Below are positions 5,601 to 12,337 of a stretch of 30,271 nt of DNA, in pieces (position 1 is the first letter of the stretch; every line of letters begins with the position of its first letter). The notes beneath the pieces were generated by a model. It saw nothing but the letters and a program-made list of their open reading frames with translations, was not told where the DNA came from and searched no databases. The DNA is taken from contig DATHVD010000079.1 in the NCBI GenBank assembly GCA_035461525.1, positions 1-30,271 on the forward strand, given 5' to 3'. A program made the translations under genes and the position numbers. This DNA is from JAIBJN01 sp035461525 (GTDB lineage Bacteria > Actinomycetota > Thermoleophilia > Gaiellales > Gaiellaceae).

Positions 5601-7375
5601 GCTGCGTCGTCGCCCTCCTGGGCGACGACGCAGATCACCTGGCCCGTGGTCACCGGCTCGCCGGGCGCGACCGAGAGGCCCGTGATGCGGCCGTGGCGGT
5701 GGGCGGTGAGCTCGTTCTCCATCTTCATCGCCTCGACGACGCAGATGACCTGGCCCTCGCGCACCTCCTCGCCCTCGGCCACCTCGACGGCGAGAACCGT
5801 GCCCTGCATGGGGCTGACGACGGCCTCGCGGGCGGCCGCGCGGTGCCCTCCGTCGCCGACGCGCTCGCGGCGGCGGCGGGCGAGCTCGGCGTGGGGCGGC
5901 TCGGGCCGCAGGAGCGTCACGTCGAAGCGCCGGCCGTCGAGCTCGACGGCGACGACCTCTTCGCGGCCCCGCGCGGGAACGGCGGCTCCGCGGGCGGTCG
6001 TCGCCTGCGCGTCGCCGTCCGCGGCCGCGATCTGCTCGACGAGGCCGAAGCACGTCTCCCCGGCGGCGAAGCACGGGTGCCCGAGGAGCGCGCGGTGGAA
6101 GCCGAGAAGCGTCGCCACGCCGCCGATCTCGTACTCCCGGAGCGCGCGGAGCATCCGTCGGCGCGCCCGCTCGCGGTCGGCGTCCCAGACGACGAGCTTG
6201 GCGACGAGCGGGTCGTAGATCCCGACGACCTCGGAGCCCTCCGTCACACCCGAGTCGACGCGTACGCCCGGCCCGGCGGGCTCGCGGTAGGCGGTGATCG
6301 TCCCCGGCGAGGGCAGGAACCCGGCGGCGGCGTCCTCCGCGTTGATGCGGCACTCGATCGCGTGGCCGGAGAAGCGCACGTCCTCCTGGCCGAACGAGAG
6401 CGGCTCCCCGGCGGCGACGAGCACCTGCTCGCGCACGAGGTCGACACCCGTCACGAGCTCGGTGACGGGGTGCTCGACCTGGATGCGGGTGTTCATCTCG
6501 AGGAAGAAGTAGCTCCCGTCGCGGTCGAGGAGCCCCTCGATCGTCCCGGCCCCGCGGTAGCCGACGGCCCGGGCCGCCTCGACTGCGATCCGACCGATTC
6601 GCTCGCGCAGCTCCGGGCCGACCGCGGGCGACGGCGTCTCCTCGACGAGCTTCTGGTGCCGGCGCTGGATCGTGCAGTCGCGCTCGCCCAGATGGACAAC
6701 GTTCCCGTGCGCGTCGGCGAGCACCTGCACCTCGACGTGGCGCGGATCCTCGAGGAAGCGCTCGACGTACACGGTCGCGTCGGCGAAGTACGCCTCCCCC
6801 TCGCGCCGGGCCGAGGCGAGGGCCCGCTCCGCCTCCTCCGGCGAGCGCACGACCTTGAGCCCCTTGCCTCCGCCGCCCGCCGCGGCCTTGATCGCGAGCG
6901 GCCAGCCGTGCTCCTCCCCGAGCGCGAGGACGGCCTCGACCGCCACGACCGGGTCCGTCGTCCCCGGAATCACGGGGACGCCGGCGTCCTGCATGAGCCG
7001 CCGGGCGGTCACCTTCGAGCCCATCGCCTCGATCGCCTCCGGCGGGGGGCCGATCCAGACGAGCCCGGCCTCCTCGACCGCCCGGGCGAAGGACGCGTTC
7101 TCGGCGAGAAAGCCGTAGCCGGGGTGAACGGCCTCCGCCCCGGACTTCGCCGCGGCGGCGAGCACGCGCTCGACGTGCAGGTAGCTCTCGGCGGGCGGGC
7201 CGGGCCCGAGCAGGTACGCCTCGTCTGCGAGGGCGACGTGGAGCGAGCCGCGATCGGCCTCCGAGTAGACGCCGACGGCGCGGATCCCGAGCTCGCGCAG
7301 CGTGCGGAAGACGCGGACGGCAATCTCGCCGCGGTTGGCGACCAGCACCTTCTCGAACGGAGCCACGACGCCCAT
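5582..7375 (-). CDS. accA3-like: Acyl-CoA carboxylase alpha subunit: biotin carboxylase fused to biotin carboxyl carrier
   Basis: 597 residues, the size of actinobacterial AccA/BccA fusions. It carboxylates biotin with ATP and bicarbonate and carries it to a carboxyltransferase partner. FEKVLVANRGEIAVRVFRTL starts the biotin carboxylase; KAAAGGGGKGLKVV is the ATP-grasp glycine loop; EMNTRIQVEHPVTELVTG is the active-site signature. The C-terminal ~75 residues are a biotinyl domain, with the biotin lysine about K551 in VEAMKMENEL. The likely partner is the beta subunit at 14129. The start could be ATG 7375 or GTG 7366; a weak GAGAAT before the GTG would fit a leaderless message from 7366. Confidence 0.95.
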   Translation of the reverse strand: MGVVAPFEKVLVANRGEIAVRVFRTLRELGIRAVGVYSEADRGSLHVALADEAYLLGPGPPAESYLHVERVLAAAAKSGAEAVHPGYGFLAENASFARAVEEAGLVWIGPPPEAIEAMGSKVTARRLMQDAGVPVIPGTTDPVVAVEAVLALGEEHGWPLAIKAAAGGGGKGLKVVRSPEEAERALASARREGEAYFADATVYVERFLEDPRHVEVQVLADAHGNVVHLGERDCTIQRRHQKLVEETPSPAVGPELRERIGRIAVEAARAVGYRGAGTIEGLLDRDGSYFFLEMNTRIQVEHPVTELVTGVDLVREQVLVAAGEPLSFGQEDVRFSGHAIECRINAEDAAAGFLPSPGTITAYREPAGPGVRVDSGVTEGSEVVGIYDPLVAKLVVWDADRERARRRMLRALREYEIGGVATLLGFHRALLGHPCFAAGETCFGLVEQIAAADGDAQATTARGAAVPARGREEVVAVELDGRRFDVTLLRPEPPHAELARRRRERVGDGGHRAAAREAVVSPMQGTVLAVEVAEGEEVREGQVICVVEAMKMENELTAHRHGRITGLSVAPGEPVTTGQVICVVAQEGDDAAGAPAE

Positions 7376-7443
7376 TCTCGCGGTTCGCGGGCCGCGCGCG
7401 CCGGGCCGGTCGCTCACCCCGCGACGGCGCGGGCCCGCGGGCG

Positions 7444-7449
7444 TATGCT
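7444..7449 (+). promoter_or_regulatory. Putative -10 element (TATGCT) of pgsA
   Basis: TATGCT ends 6 nt before the pgsA GTG at 7456; a leaderless message is implied. Confidence 0.5.
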
Positions 7450-7455
7450 CCCCCC

Positions 7456-7995
7456 GTGACCTTCGCCGACCAGCTGACGGTCGCGCGGGCGGCCGCCGTG
7501 CCGGTGGTCGTCCTTCTCTTCGCGTGGGACTTTCCCCACCACGACTACTGGGCAACAGCGGTCTTCGCGGCCGCGATGGCGACCGACTGGGTGGACGGCT
7601 GGTGGGCCCGCCGCACGGGGCGCACCTCCGATCTCGGGCGGCTCCTCGACCCGGTCGCGGACAAGCTCCTCGTCACGGCGGCGCTGATCATGCTCGTCGG
7701 CCGCGTGTTCCCAGCCTGGATGGTGGCGGCCGTCATCGTCCGCGAGCTGCTCGTCACCGGCCTCCGGCTCGCCGCGCTCGAGCGCGGGATCGTCATCGGC
7801 GCCCGCGACCTCGGCAAGCTGAAGACGTGGGCCCAGGCCGTCGCAGCGGGGCTCGGCGGCCTCGCGGCCGCGGGCGCGATCGCCGACGACGTCGCGTGGT
7901 GGGCGATGCTCGTCGCGCTCGTCCTCACCGCGATCTCGGGTCTCGACTATGCGCGCAGCGCTCCGCGCGTCCTCCGTGGCCGGCAGCCTGCGTAG
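7456..7995 (+). CDS. pgsA: CDP-diacylglycerol--glycerol-3-phosphate 3-phosphatidyltransferase
   Basis: 179-residue membrane enzyme that makes phosphatidylglycerol phosphate, the first committed step of phosphatidylglycerol and cardiolipin synthesis. The full CDP-alcohol phosphotransferase signature is present: D47-G-x2-A51-R52-x8-G61-x3-D65-x3-D69, followed by K. About five or six hydrophobic helices are visible, starting LTVARAAAVPVVVLLFAW. The specific PgsA call over other CDP-alcohol transferases rests on the N-terminal pattern and length. The 3' end overlaps the GNAT gene, suggesting one message. Confidence 0.88.
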   Translation: MTFADQLTVARAAAVPVVVLLFAWDFPHHDYWATAVFAAAMATDWVDGWWARRTGRTSDLGRLLDPVADKLLVTAALIMLVGRVFPAWMVAAVIVRELLVTGLRLAALERGIVIGARDLGKLKTWAQAVAAGLGGLAAAGAIADDVAWWAMLVALVLTAISGLDYARSAPRVLRGRQPA

Positions 7996-8860
7996 CTTCC
8001 GCCGGGACGATGTCCCTGCCGTCCTCGACCTTTCCCGCCGCGCGCTGACGAGGGCGGAGGAGCACGTCGGCAACCCGCTCTGGGCGACGCGCGACGAGCT
8101 CGAGAGCGAGCTCTCGGACTGGGATCAGCCCCCGGAGGAGACGCTCCTCGTCGACGAGGAGGACCGCACCGTCGCGGGCTTCGGCGGCGTCGAGGTGGCG
8201 AGGGGCTTCCGCCACGCCGATCTCTTCGGGCCGCTGATCGCGCCGGGCTTCCGGGGCAAGCGGCTCGGAGGTGAGCTCCTCGACGCGTCGATCGCCATCG
8301 CCCTCGAGCACGGCCGCCGGACGGTGGTCGCCCAGGTGGGGCCGCGGAACATCTCGGGGCGGATGCTGCTCGAGCACGCGGGCTTCCATCCGCGCGGGCC
8401 GACGCGCGCCGTCTTCCGCCTCGCGCCGGAGGAGCACCGGCTCGTCGACGACGGCCCGCCGGGAGTCGAGATCCGTCGCGGCGGCGAGGACGACTACGAG
8501 GAGGCGCTGCGCCTCTACCGGGAGACGTTCCCCGAGGGCGTCTTCCCGGACGAGGCGTGGCGCGAGGGGCTCGAGAAGGGATCCGTGTACCTCGCCGAGC
8601 GGGGCGGGGCACCGCTCGCCCTCCTCAACATCGACGCGAGCGACCGCTGGGCCTACCAGATCGGCGTCGCCGCCGAGGAGCGCTCGCAGGGAGTCGCGCG
8701 CTGGCTCCTCTCGCAGGCCCTGCAGGAGTACTGGCGGGAGCATCCGGGCGAGACGCTCGGGCTCTCCGTCGAAGCCGACAACCTGCCGGCCCTGCGCCTC
8801 CTCCGTCGCCAGGGCTTCGCGCCCCTGCTCGTGCTCCAGTCCTACGAGCTCTGGCTCTAG
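7949..8860 (+). CDS. Tandem-domain GNAT N-acetyltransferase
   Basis: 303 residues with two acetyltransferase halves. The N-terminal half carries the acetyl-CoA loop as APGFRGKRLGGELLDASI; the C-terminal half as VAAEERSQGVARWLLSQALQ, then LSVEADNLPALRLLRRQGF. Tandem GNATs include mycothiol synthase, so a thiol or small-amine substrate is conceivable, but nothing decides it. ATG 7949 overlaps pgsA by 47 nt; a second in-frame start GTG 7976 reduces the overlap to 20 nt and begins just before the first domain, and may be the true one. The TAG shares CTAG with the convergent small gene. Confidence 0.85.
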   Translation: MRAALRASSVAGSLRSFRRDDVPAVLDLSRRALTRAEEHVGNPLWATRDELESELSDWDQPPEETLLVDEEDRTVAGFGGVEVARGFRHADLFGPLIAPGFRGKRLGGELLDASIAIALEHGRRTVVAQVGPRNISGRMLLEHAGFHPRGPTRAVFRLAPEEHRLVDDGPPGVEIRRGGEDDYEEALRLYRETFPEGVFPDEAWREGLEKGSVYLAERGGAPLALLNIDASDRWAYQIGVAAEERSQGVARWLLSQALQEYWREHPGETLGLSVEADNLPALRLLRRQGFAPLLVLQSYELWL

Positions 8861-9027
8861 CCGGGCTCGCCTCCGTCGCCGTCGGCCGGGTCGGCGAGGC
8901 TCTCCTCGAGGCCGGCGCGCCACCAGGCGCCGCGCTCGCGAGCGCCCGGCTCGGGCAGGCGCGCGAGCGCCTCCGCGATCGCCGCGCGCTCGTCGGCCGT
9001 CGGCTCCGGCACGATCTCGAGATCCAT
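8857..9027 (-). CDS. Small protein resembling acyl-CoA carboxylase epsilon subunit
   Basis: 56 residues (MDLEIVPEPTADERAAIAEA, then a short helix and GAWWRAGLEESL). The short acidic layout with an EPTxxERAAI segment and a C-terminal W-x-x-AGL resembles small epsilon-like subunits of actinobacterial acyl-CoA carboxylases, which bind the beta subunit. Carboxylase alpha and beta genes lie at 5582 and 14129, but this one is not in an operon with either. ATG 9027 is preferred over ATG 9039 because TTTAAT (minus strand, 9043-9038) overlaps the latter and could be a -10 element. The family match is by eye and uncertain. Confidence 0.55.
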   Translation of the reverse strand: MDLEIVPEPTADERAAIAEALARLPEPGARERGAWWRAGLEESLADPADGDGGEPG

Positions 9028-9075
9028 TGCGCCCGTCATTAAAGGAGATCCGGCGGCCGCTCGGATAGCGAAGAG

Positions 9076-9340
9076 ATGCGCCGCCCCCTCCTCGCCGCTC
9101 TTCCCGTCCTGCCCGCGCTCGCCGCGCTCACCGAGTGGGGCGATCTCGTCTTCTTCGGGGCTCGGGGCCGCGACTCGAAGCTAGCGGAGGTCACCCACAT
9201 GGGCATCTACGCCGGCGGAGGCTGGTTCGTCCACTCCTCCGGGAACGGCACGACCCTGACCCCGCTCGCGGGCTGGTACGCAGACCGCTTTCGCCTAGGG
9301 CCGGCGCCCGCTGCGGGAGGCGGGCCTGCGCTAGCGCGGG
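9076..9340 (+). pseudogene. NlpC/P60 cell-wall endopeptidase remnant (catalytic Cys half missing)
   Basis: The stretch from about 9136 reads WGDLVFFGARGRDSKLAEV, VTHMGIYAGGGWFVHSSGNG and LTPLAGWYADRFRLG, the C-terminal half of an NlpC/P60 domain including its His motif. The upstream half with the DCSGLV catalytic Cys is absent; 9076-9135 encodes only a short hydrophobic lead-in, and before it lies the carboxylase epsilon-like gene on the other strand. The frame stays open to 9573 without recognisable content and overlaps the next small gene. Hence a decayed or truncated peptidase gene; end approximate. Confidence 0.7.
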
Positions 9341-9385
9341 CGTTCTCCCCCTTTTTGGTGGTCTTGCAGGGCTTTTCCAGAATCC

Positions 9386-9402
9386 CTCATCCGGGGGATG
9401 AG
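9386..9402. promoter_or_regulatory. Dyad upstream of the membrane peptide/GGDEF gene pair
   Basis: CTCATCC and GGATGAG, perfect 7-bp arms around GGG, in a locally less GC-rich stretch (9350-9466). It is followed by TACTCT (9412-9417) and TACTTT (9423-9428), either of which could be a -10 box. An operator for a dimeric regulator is the simplest reading. Confidence 0.4.
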
Positions 9403-9466
9403 CAACTTCCCTACTCTCTGGATACTTTCATCTCGTCCAGGCATCCGAAAACACGGGAGAGATCAG

Positions 9467-9559
9467 ATGCTGCACTGGAAGGCCAAGCTGACGTATCTGC
9501 TCGTTGCGGCCGCCGTCCTCGCCTCGTTCCTCGGGACGGGCGAAGGCTGGAAGTGGTAG
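9467..9559 (+). CDS. 30-residue membrane-inserting peptide upstream of GGDEF/HD-GYP gene
   Basis: ATG with a good ribosome site (GGGAGAG about 6 nt before). The product starts MLHWKAKLTYLLVAAAVLAS and ends FLGTGEGWKW. A short basic N-terminus, one hydrophobic helix of about 15 residues and a Trp-Lys-Trp end indicate a single-pass membrane micro-protein. Its TAG is 10 nt before the GTG of the GGDEF/HD-GYP gene, so the two are probably translated together. No family can be assigned; a partner or leader role for the sensor protein is inference. Confidence 0.65.
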   Translation: MLHWKAKLTYLLVAAAVLASFLGTGEGWKW

Positions 9560-9569
9560 GCACGCGAGC

Positions 9570-11438
9570 GTGACGTCTCGACCGATTCGCTCCAGCGAGA
9601 GCGTGTCGGAGCCCGCGAAGACGCCGGGCGCGATCTCTTCGGAGACCGCCCGGCTCCTGCCGCTTCTGGTGCCCGTCGTCGCCGGCGCGGGGATCGTCGT
9701 CGTCGGCGCGAGCGTCGCCTTCGCGCTGTCCGGGCCGACGCTCGCCGTCCTGGCCGGCGCTCTCGCGCTCGCGCTCGCGGCGGCGTTCGTCGACGCGCAC
9801 CCGGTTCCGATCGAGGGCATCCCCTCGGACGGGATCTCGCTGGCGGCGGTGTTCATCGTCGGAGCCGCGGTCATCTACGGCTGGGCGGCGGCGGCGCTCG
9901 TCGCCTTCGTCGCGCAGCTCCTGGCCGAGCTGACCAGGCATCACCCCCCGATTCGGGTGACCTACAACTGCGCCGTCTATGCCTTCGCGGGAGCGGCGGC
10001 AGGCGGCATGGCGTCCGTGGGGATGCTCGATGCCGGCGTGGCGGGCCTCCTCTTCCAGGTGCTCGCCGCGTCGGCCGCGTTCTATGCGGTGAACATCCCG
10101 CTCGTGGCCGGCATCATCTCCCTCTGGTCGGGGGAGCCGTTCTTCGGCCTCCTCCGCCGCTCCGTCCACGGGACGTTGGTGCCCTTCTCGATCATGGCAT
10201 CCGTCAGCCTCATGCTGGCGGTCCTCTGGGAGCGGTCACCGTTTCTCGCCACCGCGCTCGTCGGCCCGCTCGTGGCGATCGCTCTCTACCAGCGCTCCGT
10301 CTACTCGGCGCTCCGCGCGATGCGCCTCGCTCTCACGGATCCGCTCACCGGTCTCGGCAACCACCGTCACTTCCACGAGCGGCTCCAGCACGACCTGGAC
10401 AAGGCGCAGGAGGAGGGCTTCGCGCTCACCCTATGCCTGCTCGACATCGACAACTTCAAGCTGATCAACGACCGGTTCGGCCACCCGGCAGGGGATCGCG
10501 TCCTGGCGCAGGTGGCGGCCCGCCTGCGCCAAGGAGGCGAGGCCTTCCGGCTCGGGGGAGACGAGTTCGCCATCCTGCTCCCGCGCCGCGACGAGAACGA
10601 AGGGCTCGCCATCGCCCGCTCGGTGGTCGATCGCATCGCCGAGACCGACTCGGAGGTCGTCGAATCCCTCAGCATGTCGGCCGGGATCGCGACCTACCCG
10701 CAGCACGGCGTCGAGCGCTCCGAGCTCGTCCGGGTCGCCGACAGCGCGCTCTACCTCGCCAAGGAGCAGGGGAAGAACACCGTGCGCGTCTACCGGCCCG
10801 ACGTGGTCGAGCTCGCGGAGCTCCGTCGCCTGGCGGAGGGCCCGGATCGCGCTGCGCGCCTGCGCGCCGCCGCGAGCCTGGCCCACGCCGTCGACGCCCG
10901 CGACGCCTACACGGGCAGCCATTCGTACATGGTCGGCGAGCTCGCGGCCCGCGTCGCCCGGCGCATGGGCCTCGACGGCGAGGCGATAGAGCTCACCCGC
11001 CTCGCGGGCAGCCTCCACGACCTCGGCAAGCTGGCGATCCCCGAGGAGATCCTCCGCAAGCCCGGCCCGCTCAACGAGGCCGAGCGCCTCGTGCTCGAGC
11101 GTCACCCGCAGATCGGCCACCGTATGCTCGACTCCCTCGGCGTCGAGCCGGTGGCGAGCTGGGTGCTCCACCACCACGAGCGCTGGGACGGCGACGGGTA
11201 CCCGGAGCGGAAGTCCGGCTCGGAGATCCCCCTGGGCGCGCGGATCCTCTTCGTCGCCGACGCATACGACGCGATGACGACCGACCGCGTGTACCGCGGC
11301 CGCCTCTCGCACGACCAGGCCATGGACGAGCTCACGCGCTGCGCCGGTACGCAGTTCGACCCCGACGTCGTGGCCGCCTTCAAGGCGGAGTTCGACAGGC
11401 CCCGGCTCGAGCTCGTCGCCTCCGACGGCGCCCAGTAG
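9570..11438 (+). CDS. Membrane-anchored GGDEF/HD-GYP cyclic-di-GMP protein
   Basis: 622 residues from GTG 9570. The N-terminal ~230 residues hold about six to eight hydrophobic helices (from LLPLLVPVVAGAGIVVVGAS). Then comes a diguanylate cyclase domain starting LTDPLTGLGNHRHFHERL with an intact FRLGGDEFAILL near residue 328. The inhibitory RxxD site is RQGG, so product feedback is probably lost. The C-terminal HD-GYP phosphodiesterase has HDLGK (near 483), HHERWDGDGYP and ADAYDAMTTDR, all intact. It may both make and degrade c-di-GMP in response to a membrane signal. An in-frame extension to 9504 overlaps the small peptide gene and is unlikely; GTG 9603 is another option. Confidence 0.93.
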   Translation: MTSRPIRSSESVSEPAKTPGAISSETARLLPLLVPVVAGAGIVVVGASVAFALSGPTLAVLAGALALALAAAFVDAHPVPIEGIPSDGISLAAVFIVGAAVIYGWAAAALVAFVAQLLAELTRHHPPIRVTYNCAVYAFAGAAAGGMASVGMLDAGVAGLLFQVLAASAAFYAVNIPLVAGIISLWSGEPFFGLLRRSVHGTLVPFSIMASVSLMLAVLWERSPFLATALVGPLVAIALYQRSVYSALRAMRLALTDPLTGLGNHRHFHERLQHDLDKAQEEGFALTLCLLDIDNFKLINDRFGHPAGDRVLAQVAARLRQGGEAFRLGGDEFAILLPRRDENEGLAIARSVVDRIAETDSEVVESLSMSAGIATYPQHGVERSELVRVADSALYLAKEQGKNTVRVYRPDVVELAELRRLAEGPDRAARLRAAASLAHAVDARDAYTGSHSYMVGELAARVARRMGLDGEAIELTRLAGSLHDLGKLAIPEEILRKPGPLNEAERLVLERHPQIGHRMLDSLGVEPVASWVLHHHERWDGDGYPERKSGSEIPLGARILFVADAYDAMTTDRVYRGRLSHDQAMDELTRCAGTQFDPDVVAAFKAEFDRPRLELVASDGAQ

Positions 11439-11525
11439 GGCGGCCGCCGGGGCTCCCCCGGACGGGTGAGGCCCCTCCTCTAATCCCCGCTTGGGGCTGT
11501 CCTAGACGGCCGCCTTCCCGTTCCC

Positions 11526-11960
11526 GTGCCCGCCGTGGACGACGGGCGACGACACCGGAAGATCCTCTGGCTCGTCTCGTACGGCTGCCTGCTCGTTGCG
11601 GCCGCTCTCAACCGCCGCATCCTCGGGGCGCAGGTCGTCGCCACCGGAATGGCGCTCAACCTCGCCGCGGTCCTCTCGAACGGCGGGCGCATGCCGGCCA
11701 CCCCCGAGGCGATGGAGGCCGCGGGCCTCGACTTCGTCGTGCGACACAACAGCGTCGCCTCGACCGACCCCGACCTCCCCTGGCTCGTCGACCGCTTCGC
11801 CGCGCCCGAGTGGGTGCCCTGGGCGAACGTCATCTCCGTCGGCGACGCCGTCGTCGCGCTCGGCTCGGTCGTGCTCGTCTTCGCCGCCATGGGAGCGCAC
11901 GTCCCGGGGCTCCGGCGCCCGGCGTCCCTGCGCGCCTCCGTCCGGCGCCCGCGCGTACCC
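11526..11960 (+). pseudogene. DUF5317 membrane protein, N-terminally truncated, end unclear
   Basis: The frame reads ILWLVSYGCLLVAAALNRRI, GMALNLAAVLSNGGRMPATP and WVPWANVISVGDAVVALGSV, the central and C-terminal signature of DUF5317 membrane proteins (NGG and the N-x-x-SVGD segment). The first ~50 residues with one or two helices are missing; an in-frame TAA lies at 11481. The frame does not stop after the last helix but runs open to 12794 through low-quality Arg/Pro-rich sequence and into the next gene. So both ends look damaged. Function of the family is unknown. Confidence 0.6.
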
Positions 11961-12039
11961 CGGCCGCGGCGCAACCCGGCCCCGACGCCGGCGCAGATCG
12001 CAATCCGCGAGCCGGAAGACCCAGCCGCCCGCCACGAAT

Positions 12040-12134
12040 CGGCACAGGTTGCGACGCTTCCGGCGCGCTCCGCGCGCCACGCGTCGGCTCCGGAGGGCTA
12101 CGCTCGAACGCGGGTGGAGGCGCGGGGTGGCCCC
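12040..12134. repeat. Copy A of a dispersed intergenic element (with 15720-15825)
   Basis: Shares with the second copy CGCGCGCCACGCG (12071-12083), TACGCTCGAA (from 12099) at the same 28-bp offset, and GGGGTGGCCCC (12124-12134) at 25 versus 24 bp. CGGCACA and ACGCTTC also recur on its left side. The minus strand reads VARGARRKRRNLCRF where copy B reads VARETCRICDEACRM, in register. It lies in the non-coding stretch between the DUF5317 remnant and the beta-propeller gene. About 11961-12337 otherwise holds nothing recognisable except the promoter. Confidence 0.55.
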
Positions 12135-12325
12135 GCAGGAAGACCGGTTCCGGACGGGTCGGCGCCGACCGGGGGGCCCGCCTCGGGTCGCCCGACGACC
12201 CGGCGGAAGCTTGGATCGGCGTGGGCGTCGCGGCCGGGATCGCCGCCGCCGTCGCAGCGCTGCCAGGTCGCCGCGGACGCCGCCGCCCGCCGGGACACTC
12301 CCGCTGGCATCACGACGGCGCGGCG

Positions 12326-12331
12326 TATCCT
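12326..12331 (+). promoter_or_regulatory. Putative -10 element (TATCCT) of the beta-propeller gene
   Basis: TATCCT ends 6 nt before the ATG at 12338, the local leaderless arrangement. Confidence 0.5.
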
Positions 12332-12337
12332 CGCCGC

